NCBI GenBank assembly: GCA_003990745.1
Contig: RBNI01001559.1
Coordinates: forward strand, 1-21,903
Length of the DNA stretch: 21,903 nt
Source: Jimgerdemannia flammicorona
Lineage: Eukaryota > Mucoromycota > Endogonomycetes > Endogonales > Endogonaceae
Reading direction: 5' to 3'
In this document: one piece after another, positions 9,255 to 18,423 of the stretch
Position numbering within the stretch: position 1 is the stretch's first letter
How the letters are laid out: each line of letters starts with the position of its first letter
Program-made: the position numbers and the translations under genes
The notes under the pieces: model-generated
What the model saw: only the letters and a program-made list of their open reading frames with translations
What the model was told of the DNA's origin: nothing
The model's database searches: none

Positions 9255-10052
9255 TTAGAGCAGAAAGTTCAGGATCATAGGGGCTTTATCATCATCATCA
9301 TCACTGAAGGAGATGAGATCCATGAATTCATCATTTTCATATACTTCGATGTCACATGAGATAACATCATCACTGATGACATCATCATGTTCAGTGGTGA
9401 GAAGGAGGTCTGGGGCTCTCTAGTCTATGAGATTCTCTTCCACAAAATAGGGGACAAATGTGGGGTCTTGGGGAGATCTAACCTGGATGCTTGGGCCTTG
9501 GAATACTGAGATCAATTCTTGCAGGAATTGGTCTGGGTTGTCCTGAAGGATGGGATACCAGAAGTCTTCTACTTCATTGCTGTTGAGGGTGATAGTGGAC
9601 TGAGCTTCTGTGGCTACCCTGGCTTCTAGTGCATTGATACAGCAGAATGACAGGTCTCTGAAATCTGAGACTCTAACATACTCCAAGTTGGGGATCAACT
9701 ATGGTGTATGCCTGAAGATCTGATGGATCTTCTTAGCTATCCTTGTTTCATGTATATCCATGGGAGTGGCATCTTGTAGCTCTTGAGTGCTGGCCTGTGG
9801 GAACTTCCAGCAGAGAAGATTTCCTATTTCATACTCCTGCCACATTTGGAGGCATTTGGTAGCAATAGTGATCCTTGTTTCCATTTCATAGTAGTAGAGA
9901 ATAAAGTGATAGAGATCTGCAGTACCCAGGTTGACACTAGGAGTCCTTCTTGAGTAGGTCCTCATGGCTCTTCTGATGTCTTGGAACATCCTTTCCTCAA
10001 CTGAGATACCTTGGTGATTCCTTGACCTTGAGGTTTGGCAGGCAGCAGGTAT
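9255..10052 (-). pseudogene. U3 ORF of element B, left LTR copy (broken)
   Basis: A 266-codon frame inside U3, sense to the element, the same length as the right copy. The start is ATA where the right LTR has ATG. TAG codons at 9699-9701 and 9420-9422 replace Trp codons that are TGG in the right copy. Visible features: a basic N-terminal part (QTSRSRNHQG, RRAMRTYSRRTP), a central IPNLEYVRVSDFRDL block, DNPDQFLQELISVFQG, PTFVPYFVEENLID, and an acidic end (SFSDDDDDKA) ending LNFLL. The Asp run comes from an ATC microsatellite. No transmembrane segment, signal peptide or known catalytic motif. Product unknown; roles such as an envelope-like, regulatory or silencing-counteracting factor are guesses. 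Confidence 0.75.
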
Positions 10053-10132
10053 TTCATTTATGGTAAGTCTTTGAGCTATTTTGGAATTGGTGATTCTTGT
10101 TAGTTGCTATTACTGTGGTTCCTTGATCCTTC

Positions 10133-10139
10133 TTTTATA
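10133..10139 (-). promoter_or_regulatory. TATA box upstream of U3 ORF, left LTR
   Basis: TATAAAA within GAATATAAAAGAAGG on the minus strand, about 80 bases upstream of the ORF start position and identical in the right LTR. It could give the U3 ORF its own promoter. Confidence 0.5.
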
Positions 10140-10294
10140 TTCTTCAGGACACTTGTACTATGGTCACAATGACTCACAGTTGGTCATCATTGCTCATCTC
10201 ATATGCTGTATGATCTTCTTGTGCTCCAATCTGGTGGCTTGTAAGGAAAGGCTGTCTCCTGTACTGATATCATCATTCTGGAGTCACTATTACA

Positions 10295-10304
10295 TCTTCC
10301 TCCT
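10295..10304 (-). other. Polypurine tract of element B
   Basis: AGGAGGAAGA on the minus strand, directly next to the TGTAATAG start of the 3' LTR. This is the expected plus-strand DNA primer site. Confidence 0.75.
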
Positions 10305-10419
10305 GAATAAAGATCTTCTTGAGCATCCTTATTTATTGGTTCAGTCCTGAAAAATTTGCTGATCCCATAACCTCTGGCAAGGGGGCGAAAAGTGGTGTTT
10401 ATGGACTAGTGTCTTCCCT

Positions 10420-11670
10420 TTGTATTTTGGTGTGATAGTGAAGAGTTGCTCCCTTCATATAGAGCAAGGGCTTGATTCTGATCTTGATCAATCAGTTGAT
10501 GGTTTGAACTCCTCTGACTTCGAAAGTCTTATGGATGAGTAGTTGCCAGTGCCGTATCTCTTAGAGAATAGTCCAGACAGATAGCCTGCTGGTCACGGAA
10601 CATACTGTTATGATTTGTGGACTAGAACCTCTTGGGTGGTCATCACGTTTTGCTTCTCTTATATAGGTTCGTGATACTTCTTGAGTCTGTTCCTATGTAC
10701 CATGGTAGGCAGTATGGTCCCTGAGATTTTTCTAAACCAGAAGGTGGTTCTCTTGATATCTTGTACATAGAAGAGTCCTTCCCATTTGGGCTCTAGTTTT
10801 CATGACCATGAGGCTTCTACCATATTTCAATACAGTAGAACCTTTTCTCCAATTCGGATGGGTTCTAGGGCCTTGTGATTCTTTTCCACATTCTTCCTTA
10901 TCAGTACTTGTAACTTGGTGATGTAATCTTCAGCCTTCTTCCTGATTTGGTGTAGTCTCCAGATTTCTGTATCAACCCATCTCCAAGTTAGGTTTAGATT
11001 TGTGGCTGAGGTTCCATCAGAATCTTCTTCTCTGAAGAGCAGCTCTCTTGGGGTAAAGTGTGTGCTCTGTGACTGTATATCTCATAGGACAGAGAGGGCA
11101 GTTGGGAGATAGTTATCCTAATTCTCATATGTCTCCAAGATCTTTGCTAGGATGTTCTTGAGGGTCTTGTTGGTTCTCTCTGTCTGTCCATTTCCTTAAG
11201 AGTGGTATGCGGTGGTCTTGATGTACTAGATCTTATATTTCTGATATATTATCTCATGGAATCTATTGACAAATTCCATTCCGCAGTCTGTTGTGATTTG
11301 CTTTGGTGTCTTATAGTGGCAGATGATTTCTCAGTACAGGAAGTCAGCTATAGAGAGGGCATTGGCTTCTTGTAATGCTCCTGCCTCTATCTATTTAGTG
11401 AAGAGGTCTACAATAACTATAATATAGCAGTTTCCTGATAGTGTTACTGGTAGTGGTCCAATGATATCTATTGCAATGTGGTGGAAGGGGATAGACTCAA
11501 TTCTTGATGACCCAGGTGCCTGGTCTTGCTGATCTTGTTTCTGTTTTTAGCACTTGTCACACTCTTTAACAAATTGGTGCAGATCTTCTTCTATCTTAGG
11601 CCACTACATAGTTCTTCTTATCTTGTCATATGTATTGGTTCCTTCTAGGTATCCTTACTCATGTACTTTC
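10420..11670 (-). pseudogene. Element B integrase
   Basis: Integrase inserts the cDNA into the genome. On the minus strand an N-terminal zinc-binding region reads MKKVHE-stop-GYLEGTNTYDKIRR and ends QFVKECDKC; the second zinc His appears to be Tyr, as expected from CAY->TAY. The catalytic triad residues are visible: Asp in IAIDIIGPLP (about 11460-11490), Asp in ITTDCGMEFVN (about 11270-11300), Glu in GNGQTERTNKTLKNIL (about 11155-11205). A GPY/F-like block (WEGLFYVQDI) and VHRNRLKKYHEP follow near 10680-10780. At least ten stops interrupt the region, mostly TAG or TGA, and the C-terminal end near 10420 is uncertain. There is no WKGY-type chromodomain, unlike element A. Confidence 0.85.
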
Positions 11671-11859
11671 TTCATTACTTGATACTTCTTATACTTGGGT
11701 ATTACTAGCTTTCCTCCTTTTCTGAGTATAGTGTTGTCTAATTCAAACTGTTTCCAAGTCTGGTTGATGATAGTGATTGTCCAGAGTTTAAGGTGGTTGG
11801 GCATCTTCCACTGCCTAAGATAGCTGATTAATCTATAGTATAGCTCCTTATTCATGTTG

Positions 11860-12300
11860 AATAGTCTTGATGGGGGTGTTTTGGGGTGTCCTTGAGAGTG
11901 CATCAGCATTGGCATTGGTCTTTCCTGAGTAGTGCTTGACAGTACAGTCATACTCTTGTAGCCTGTAGATCCATCTGGCATAAATTCCTTTCAGGTTCAG
12001 AGTGTGGAATAGCTAGGCAAGAGCAGAATAGTCTGTTTGAATGGTGAAGTGTTTCCCAGCTAGGTAGTAGTGGAACTTGTCTACTGCTCAGACTACTACT
12101 AAGCATTCAAGCTTGCATGACTCATAGTTCTGTTCTGCTCCAGGAGTACCTCGGCTTGCATAGAAGATGACATATTTATGTCCATCTTTCTTCTGAGCTA
12201 GGACTGCTCCAAGTCCTATAGCACTTGCATCTGTCTGCAGGATGAATTCTAGATTCCAATCTGGTCTTCTGAGGATAGGTATTTGGGTCAACCTGATCTT
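11860..12300 (-). pseudogene. Element B RNase H domain
   Basis: RNase H degrades the RNA strand of the RNA/cDNA hybrid. It directly follows RT in the same frame. Visible: LEFILQTDASAIGLGAVLAQ with the first catalytic Asp in TDAS, the Glu region NYESCKLECL, FTIQTDYSAL, and YSGKTNANADALSR at the domain end (near 11890-11940). A stop at 12085-12087 (TAG, after LECLVVV, where Trp would be usual) and another at the later AL-stop-LFHTL position break it. A frameshift lies near 11860-11890 before the integrase linker. The minus ORF from 12723 to 12088 covers the RT C-terminal part and the start of this domain. Confidence 0.88.
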
Positions 12301-13185
12301 GAGTTTATTGAAGGTTTCTTGGCACTCCTTGGTCCATTCAAATTTGGTCTCCTTCTTCAGTAGCTCATAGATAGGTGCTGCAATATTGGAATATCCTTTG
12401 ATGAATCTCCTGTAGTAGCTGGCCAGTCCAAGGAAGGCATGGACTTCTGTGGTTATTCTGGGTCTCAGGTAGGCTGCAACAGCCTCGATCTTTATAGGGT
12501 CTGTGTGGATTCCAATCTGGTTGATGAGGTGTCCTAGGTAGGTGATTTCTTGAGCTATAAACTTACATTTCTTGGGCTTGATGTAAAGGCCATGCTCCTT
12601 GAGCTTCTTGAGGGCTAGCTGTATGTAATTGACATATTCCCATACTGTATTGCTGAAGATGATCATATCATCAATATAGACAAAGAGCCATTTTCCAATC
12701 TCATTGCTGAAGACTCTATTCATTATTCACTGAAAACTTGCTAGGGCATTGCACATTCCAAATGGCATTCATAGATAGATATAGGTGGCGTCAGGTGTGA
12801 TGAAGGCTGATTTCTTGCTGGCATCTTGAGTGAGACCAATCTGATAGAAGCCTGAGAACAGATCTAGGGTGGTGTAGTATTTGGCTTTACTTCCAAGAGT
12901 GATAAGGATTTTTTAAATATTTGGCAAGGGCTATCTGTCCTTCTTGATGATGGCATTGAGCTTTCTGTAGTCAATGCAGAGTCTTGGTACAAACTCTCCA
13001 GGCTTGCTTCCTTTCTTCAGGGCAAGGACAATGGGTGAGGCCCAGGGGCTAATAGCTTCTTAATGATTCCAGCTTCTTCCATTTCCTTGAGTTCTGCTTG
13101 CAGCTACTCTCTGTAGGCAGGTGGTATGGGTCTGGCTTTCTGGTAGATAGGCTTGGTATCACCAGTATCAACTTCATGATAGTAC
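12300..13185 (-). pseudogene. Element B reverse transcriptase
   Basis: RT copies element RNA into cDNA. It begins with the usual lead-in VDTGDTKPIYQKARPIPPAY (about 13110-13170). Then come ELKEMEEAGIIKK, SPWASPIVLALKKG, FVPRLCIDYRKLNAIIKKDR, TTLDLFSGFYQIGL, a MPFGMCNALASFQ block and the catalytic VYIDDMIIFS with YIDD intact at 12667-12678. The thumb/connection contains YLGHLINQIGIHTDP. Damage: TAG at 13104-13106, a one-base frameshift near 13055, and stops near 12940, 12917, 12770 and 12728, mainly at Trp or Gln positions. The active-site residues survive although the gene is dead. Confidence 0.93.
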
Positions 13186-13379
13186 TTGGGTTCTTGATTG
13201 TGGATATCCCTAAAGTCTGTAGCAAGTACTCCTTCATTCTGGTGCAGGATCTTGAGAAGTTGTTCCTCCAGGGGAAAGTTTTCTCCAATAGTATATGTAT
13301 GCTTGTTCTGGTCCTTGTCTTTCTTGTACTTAAGTTCAGTAATCTTGGTGGCAGCATAGGCTCCTCTTCTAGTAGATCC

Positions 13380-13765
13380 AAAGCCTTGTTCTCCTCTCTT
13401 AGTCTTGATGAGTTTGATGGCTTCTATGATCTTGGGCTTCTTGATTTCATGGATCAGCATCTGGCCAATCCTGTCATGCTTCTTGACTTCAAATGGAGTG
13501 GTGTAGTTGTGATTTCTGACTATGAGGAAGATCTCGCCAGTGTAATCAGAGTCAATTACTCCTCCTTTAACTGAGATTTTGCTTTTGGCCAGACTGCTCC
13601 TGGTCTTGATAATTCCAGCATGGTTCTCTGGTAACTTGACTCCAATTCTAGTACCAAGTAGGGTGGTTGTCTATGGTTCAAGGGTAGCATCTTGAATACT
13701 GGTAAGGTCCATTCTTATGGCTCCTTTAGTCTTGTATTCTGGGATCTTGGCTTCAGGGTGAAACT
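13380..13765 (-). pseudogene. Element B dUTPase domain (trimeric type) between PR and RT
   Basis: dUTPases hydrolyse dUTP to dUMP and so keep uracil out of cDNA. All five family motifs can be traced on the minus strand: motif 1 GAIRMDLTS (about 13705-13732), motif 2 TRSSLAKSKI (usual PRSGLA), motif 3 GVIDSDYTGEI (about 13527-13560), motif 4 KKHDRIGQMLI (about 13457-13490) and motif 5 GFGSTRRG (about 13365-13390). The Asp of motif 3 that activates water is present. A TAG at 13671-13673 replaces a probable Gln, and motif 1 has IR where Gly-Tyr is common. It is in frame with the end of PR upstream and the RT lead-in downstream, so it was part of the polyprotein. Retroviral dUTPases sit at other positions. 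Confidence 0.9.
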
Positions 13766-13769
13766 TCTT

Positions 13770-14130
13770 AACCTTGAGGGTGATGTCTGATTCTTATTTC
13801 TCCTCATCATCACTGTCAGCTTGAAGCTCTGGGGGCTGGTCATCTTCTTTGGCTTTCCTTTTTGCTTTAGTAGCTTCTTGCTCATATTTCTGTTAGCAGA
13901 TTTTCCTGACTTCACTAATACAGGACCAGCAGTCATTCAGATGTTCAGAGCAGTATATCCTAGTACCATGGAGACATCTTTCTTGAGGGGCATACCCATC
14001 AATGATCTTATTGTACCACTGCTCATCTGTGAGCTTGAGTGTCTTGTTCTTGTTCTTGTTCACTGAGTGCATAAAGACCTCTGTGTCCTCTTCATCTCCT
14101 TTCTCCATATCTGGTAGGACTCCTTTGTGA
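13770..14130 (-). pseudogene. PR-dUTPase linker with a Cys/His-rich segment
   Basis: About 120 codons of the pol frame between the protease end and the dUTPase, with stops near 13890 and 13797. It contains LTDEQWYNKIIDGYAP followed by a Cys/His cluster (ERCLHGTRIYCSEHLNDCWSC), then a charged Lys/Glu-rich stretch ending in DSDDEEK. Cys spacing suggests metal binding, but I recognise no family. The acidic and basic stretches could simply be a flexible linker. Confidence 0.6.
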
Positions 14131-14149
14131 ACATTGATAGAGACTCATA

Positions 14150-14252
14150 CCTTTCTTCCTCTATAGTTGATCTGCATCTTCTGAGCATTGAGGTCAATAC
14201 TGGCCTTGGCCTTGTGGAGCCATTGGTTGCTAATGAGGATGTCATAGTTAGT
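14150..14252 (-). pseudogene. Element B protease, C-terminal part (left of PLE)
   Basis: The minus frame reads TNYDILISNQWLHKAKASID followed by LNAQKMQINYRGRK, the typical end of a Ty3/gypsy aspartic protease (YDxxxGxxWL, then a KAxIDxxxxxM-like stretch). It is separated from the active-site half by the PLE. Joining 14252 to 18746 keeps the frame exactly. Confidence 0.88.
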
Positions 14253-14757
14253 GGTAGAGGAGGAGGAAGACCCAGTGAGAGCCAATAGAGTGAACCCAGA
14301 GCCAGTGTCAAAGCGAACAGAAGATATGTGGAAGAGTGTGTATAAGGGGGATGAATAAAGAATATAACCAAATTTGCATCAGCCATTTATTGCTATGTAA
14401 AAACATGGTCCTTATATACAAAATATAATGTCCCAAAAGGGAGGATGCACCACAACTCAGGGCAAACCGAATTAGGAACCACATGGCCACTGGAGATAAG
14501 TAGAGATAAAGAGAGAGCCAATCTCAGTTGCAGGATAAAAATCACAAACAAACACAAACAAAACAAAACCAAATCAGGATTAAAAAACATCTGCAGACCC
14601 TGGAGGGGTGAGCATGAGTGAGGAGTGAGGCTGAAATGGAGCGAGCTGCAGTGAGCCCAAGCAAAGTGAGGGGCCAAAGACAGCGGAGGGGAGCAGAGTA
14701 AGGCTGAGACCCCAGAGCAAGCATGCGACCCTAGAGGGGGTAAGAATGTTTTTTAAT
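14253..14757 (-). repeat. PLE terminal repeat, left (3') copy
   Basis: About 505 bases, colinear with 17924-18423, differing by scattered transitions and a few small changes. It contains the start of the PLE ORF (ATA-SSVRFDTGSGF, ATG lost) and then runs directly into the protease of element B. Confidence 0.88.
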
Positions 14758-16456
14758 CCTCTCCAGCAAAGCCAGAGGTACTAGAGGGTAATGAAAATGT
14801 AAAATGAGAGTGATGGATTAAAGAAGAAACAGAAGGAAGATGTGAACGAGTGATCAGAGGGTATTGAGAAAGAGATGAAAGTTCATAGTATGAAAGAGAA
14901 GAGCGCAGGACAGTATCAGGGTGTTGAGTGACCCAGTGAGCATGATTGAATGGTACAATGAGAATTAGGGGTGAGAAAGAAGAGAGGATATGGAGGGGGT
15001 AAGGGGGGAGGGAGGGAAGGAAAGAGGGGTAAAGGGCAGAGAGAAGGGAAGAGCAAACAACAGACCATTCAACAAAAGTAAGCAGATCACAAATGATAGA
15101 AATGGGGTAGGCATGATGATGGACCACAAAGTTGCCAAGAACCTGAACAGCAGACACCCAATCAGAATGATGGAAGTAGCATAGTGTAAGACAATGAGTC
15201 TCACCATGAATACATTCAAGAAGAGTACGATGAGGATAGTTGAACAAGAAGTCAGGAAACTGTTGAGAACATGGAAAATAAGAATAAACAACAGTTCGAA
15301 AGAGGGAAAGAGAAATAGAAAGGTCCAAAAAGAGAATACTAGTCATACCACACACCCAAGTAATAGAGTGGTGGGGAGAGTAGACACTCAGAAACACACT
15401 AGGGATATCAATACCAGTAACAGCAAAGACAATAAAGTCATTGATGTATCAGCGAAAGAAGATATCTCCAGCCTGGAACATGATGAAAAGAGGTGAAGAG
15501 AGATCACATATCGCATAAAGTTTATGGGCCAGGCCAATGAGATTGACAAGAGTGGGGGTACAATTCATACCCATGGCAATACCAGAAGTCTGGTGAAAAG
15601 AGCCAAGGGCTGACTCAAAATAATTAGAGCCATAGACGAGGAGTGTAAGCTCAACAATAGAAGCTAATGAGACTGGGAAATCCAAAGGAAAAACAATGGA
15701 ACTCAAGAAGCGAAGGTAATTATTGATCTCATCAAAATGAATAGCAGTATAGAAGGAGGAAAAATCACCAGAGGCCAAATGGAAAAAATGGTGAACAGGT
15801 ACAATGGTGGAGCAGAGAAGGGTGAGCTCCTGAGTATTACAAAGAATAGTATACTCAGGCCCAAAACAGTGTTGTAAGAGAGCCATCCAGGAGAGGAAGA
15901 AGTGGGATAACCACTTCAAAATCTTAGTGGTGGGGGAATTATAAGCAGCCATAATGGGATGCCAAGCTAAGGTAGGCTTGTGAACCTTAGGAAGGGTATA
16001 GAAAACTGGAAGACAAATGTCAAGAGAGGACAAAGAGTTCTGGAAGAAGTTAAAAATGGGGTTCACAAATGGGGAATCCGAGAGTGATCTGGTATGAGCC
16101 AGAGAAATCCAAAGAAGAGTGAGAACCTCATCCAATCTAAGAGCACTAGGCTCATAAGTCATGGCTCAAAGGAGGGCAGAAAGGCCATCAAGGTAGAGCA
16201 ACTTAGGAATAAGTGCAAAACCCTGATTTTTATCAGTAACTGTGAGCAAATACATAGGCAATTACTTGACTGATTTAAGTACAGTATATATGGTACAGTC
16301 TGAAACCAAGCAAGAGCGAGTGCATCCAGGAATGGACAGTGAGCAAGCCATGTCGAGGAATATGCAGTATAAAGAGACATTGGGAGGGGGGGCCCAATCA
16401 CTAGAAACAAAATAGTGAGAGGGCATCTCACCATGATCTTGTAAGGTCAAGAGCAC
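14753..16456 (-). pseudogene. PLE reverse transcriptase, fingers to thumb (broken)
   Basis: One minus frame with stops at about 16262 (TAA), 16171 (TGA) and 15450-15452 (TGA). Visible in order: TDKNQGFALIP (about 16200-16230), FYTLPKVHKPTLAWHPIMAA (about 15945-16005, usual 'LPKxHKPxxxxRPI'), ASGDFSSFYTAI (usual D-x-x-SLYT), TSGIAMGMNCTPTLVNL (usual GxxMGxxxxPxxANL), then FFR-stop-YINDF at 15438-15455, where YIDD is expected. The first catalytic Asp is therefore Asn. Then LFLDLSI, a PHRTLLECIHGE block, and a C-terminal tail (VPFNHAHWVTQHPDTVLR, ending GFAGED at 14753) like the post-RT region of PLEs. No GIY-YIG endonuclease follows. In the family the RT extends the target 3' end directly. Confidence 0.88.
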
Positions 16457-16826
16457 AATAAAAACATGTGAGATGAGTCAGATCAGTGAAGGAGAATTGT
16501 GAGGGAGTCACAGGAAAAACAAAGTGAGGACCTAAGGATAAGGCAAAGACTTGAAGGGGAGAAAGGGGGCAGTCAGCCAAAGAGAAAGGAGGAGACAAAA
16601 GTGTTCCAAGAGAAGAATAAACCTGAAAATTCAGGATGAGCAACTGGGAAAGATGAAGGGGGGACAGCATGAGGAACCACTCAGGGTACACCAGAAGCGA
16701 TGATGGAATCCAAGAAGGGACAGGGACACCAGGGGAGAACCATGCCAGGGGGAAGTTTAAGAGTGGGAGGCCTTCTCCTTCTCTCTGACTTTTTTTGAAA
16801 GTGGCAAACTTGATGAATAGGAGCAC
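16430..16826 (-). pseudogene. PLE reverse transcriptase N-terminal region in a shifted frame
   Basis: This minus frame contains QVFALSLGPHFVFPV (about 16505-16550), like the conserved 'LSLGxKFxP' near the N-terminus of PLE RTs, followed by FTDLTHL. It must join the frame of the preceding ORF near 16760-16830 and the RT frame near 16460, where VLLTLQDHGE continues. So at least two indels, or one small unrecognised intron plus an indel, lie here. Confidence 0.7.
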
Positions 16827-17992
16827 ACCCCATCAGAGTGCCAGACCTTGTGGTTACAGGCTTTAGTGCAGCCCTTACATTCAGGGGTATGGGTGGAGGA
16901 GGCAGAGGAGAAACCGGCAGAGGAAGCCAAAGGTGAGCAGGCAGCCAAAGGGGCAGTAGCATGAGGAACACCACCATGAGGATAGACAGACTTGGCCAGG
17001 TACCAGTAGGCACAGTGGAGGTGACCAGAGCAGACAGCACAAGGCCAGGCCCCAACAGGACAAGAACCAAGCTGGCAGCCATGTTTGGGAGCAGGGGGAA
17101 TGGAGGAGGAGGCCTTGGCAGAGGAGGGGGAGGGGGACCAGGAAGAGGCTGATGAAGCTTGGTTGGGCTTGGCAGGAGTCTTGGCAGGGGTCTTGGAGGG
17201 GGTCTTGGAGGGGGCCTTGGCAGTGGCAGCAGCAAAAGAATGGACCTCAGCATGGGCAGTAGTACAAGCTTTGGCACAAATGGCCTCGGAGACTGAAACC
17301 TCAGGGGAGGCAGACAGGGGAGCAGTGGCAGCAGTATAAGCAAAAGCAGTAGCATGTGATGACTCTTGCTTGTGAAGACGAGTAACAAAAGAAGTACTGG
17401 CAAGGAGGAAGTGATGCAAAGCATCAATGTCAGCAGTGACAGAAGGAACCTTATGGACAGTGAAGCTACAGAAGGGGGCAGTATCCAAAAGGCAAGAGGA
17501 GGTGAAGGCCATGAAGGCAGCACAGGCATGGTGGAAGGAGGCAGAAGCAGTAGTAGCAGAAGCAGCAGCAGCATCAGTGGTGGTAAGCTTGGTAGCAGCA
17601 GTGGCAGCATGAACTTCTTCAGAGAGAGCTTGGTGGTGGGCCTTGGGAAGAATGGAGTAGTGGATGGCAGATAGAGCAATAACATCGATGTCACAGTGGA
17701 GATGAGCCTCCTTGGCAGAGAGAGCAAGGACCAACCAGAACTGAGAGAGGAGCAGACAATCAGAAGGACAAAGGTCCAGAGGAAGGGAAAGAATGGCAGA
17801 TAAGATGTAGGTCTCAAACAAGACAGTGGCAGGGGTAAAGGCAGGGAGAGAAGGAGGAGGAAGAACCTCATCCATGAGCTCATCAATGAGAATGGAGGCC
17901 CCAAGGGCAGGCAGTATAGCAGAGGAGGAGGAAGGCCCAGCAGGAGCCAAGGGAGTGAACCCAGAGCCAGTGTCAAAGCGAACAGAAGACAT
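16757..17992 (-). CDS. PLE N-terminal protein region, Ala/Ser-rich with Cys-His motifs
   Basis: An open frame of about 411 codons from the ATG at 17990-17992 (MSSVRFDTGSGF) to a stop at 16757, in the same frame as the downstream RT. The same start is recognisable in the inverted repeat copy at 18674. Features: an Ala-rich middle, a basic SKTPSKTPAKTPAKP stretch (about 17165-17210), then Cys/His clusters CAVCSGHLHC (about 17012-17041) and ECKGCTKACNHKVW (about 16840-16882), which may bind zinc and nucleic acid. It probably once formed one protein with the RT. The region is GC-rich, and a competing 449-codon minus frame (18030-16681) is Pro/Leu-rich and lacks these motifs. Family placement of this N-terminal part is unknown. 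Confidence 0.6.
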   Translation of the reverse strand: MSSVRFDTGSGFTPLAPAGPSSSSAILPALGASILIDELMDEVLPPPSLPAFTPATVLFETYILSAILSLPLDLCPSDCLLLSQFWLVLALSAKEAHLHCDIDVIALSAIHYSILPKAHHQALSEEVHAATAATKLTTTDAAAASATTASASFHHACAAFMAFTSSCLLDTAPFCSFTVHKVPSVTADIDALHHFLLASTSFVTRLHKQESSHATAFAYTAATAPLSASPEVSVSEAICAKACTTAHAEVHSFAAATAKAPSKTPSKTPAKTPAKPNQASSASSWSPSPSSAKASSSIPPAPKHGCQLGSCPVGAWPCAVCSGHLHCAYWYLAKSVYPHGGVPHATAPLAACSPLASSAGFSSASSTHTPECKGCTKACNHKVWHSDGVCSYSSSLPLSKKVREKEKASHS

Positions 17993-18423
17993 GTAGAAGA
18001 GCATGTATAAGGGGGACAAATAAAGAACATAACTGAATTTGCATCAGCTATTTATTGCTACATAAAAATGCATTCCTTATATATAAAATACGATGTCCCA
18101 AAAGGGAGAATACATCACAACTCAGGGTGAACTGAATTAGGAACCACATGACTGCCAGAGATAAGCAGAGATAAAGGGAGAGCCAATCTCAGTTGCAGGA
18201 TAAAAATCACAAACAAACACAAACAAAACAAATCCAAATTGGGATTAAAAAACATCTGCAGATCCCAAAGGGATGAGTGTAAGTGAGGGGTGAGGCCGAA
18301 ACAGAGTGAGCCACAGTGAGCCTGAGTGAAGTGAGGGGCCGAAGGCAGCAGAGGGGAGCGGAGTAAGGCTGAGACCCCAGAGCAAGTGCAAGACTCTGGA
18401 GGGGGCAAGGATGTTTTTTAATC
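17924..18423 (-). repeat. PLE terminal repeat, right (5') copy, with promoter-like sequence
   Basis: A direct repeat of 14253-14757. On the minus strand a TATATATAA run lies about 90-100 bases upstream of the ATG at 17992, followed by AATAAA-like sequence. The outer third is bounded by a 15-base inverted motif, GGATTAAAAAACATC (about 18242-18256) and its reverse complement at the 18423 end. Confidence 0.85.

Larger units (their letters stand above)
8780..10294 (-). repeat. Element B 3' LTR (left copy), 1515 bp
   Basis: On the plus strand it starts TGTCACATAGTGG and ends ACTATTACA, giving TGT...ACA termini. The polypurine tract directly abuts it at 10295. It aligns with 20475-21893 throughout, differing mostly by C/T and G/A transitions. 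Minus-strand order: TATA box 10133-10139, U3 ORF 10052-9255, CAG/CTGG-rich short repeats near 9130-9240, TATA box 9008-9015, AATAAA 8983-8988, and about 200 bases of U5. Confidence 0.9.

Noticed and set aside
13098..13574. Plus-strand ORF of 158 codons
   Set aside because: It lies opposite the dUTPase/RT frame, which has clear motifs; it is an antisense shadow.
14960..15496. Plus-strand Lys/Arg-rich ORFs
   Set aside because: They are the complement of the PLE RT thumb region, which has recognisable motifs on the minus strand.
17085..17674. Plus-strand Gly/Ala/Glu-rich ORFs
   Set aside because: Antisense shadows over the GC-rich PLE N-terminal region.
17950..17992. DTGS in the PLE ORF start as an aspartic protease site
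   Set aside because: The DTGSG sits at the extreme N-terminus with no protease fold around it; its likeness to the DTGA of element B is coincidence.
16681..18030. Minus-strand Pro/Leu-rich ORF of 449 codons
   Set aside because: Longer than the chosen frame but lacks motifs. The alternative frame carries the start shared with the repeat copies, the Cys/His clusters and the same phase as the RT.
17992..18423. Hammerhead ribozyme in the PLE terminal repeats
   Set aside because: PLE repeats often carry hammerheads, but I found only CTGATGC, without the CTGATGA...GAAA core, on either strand.
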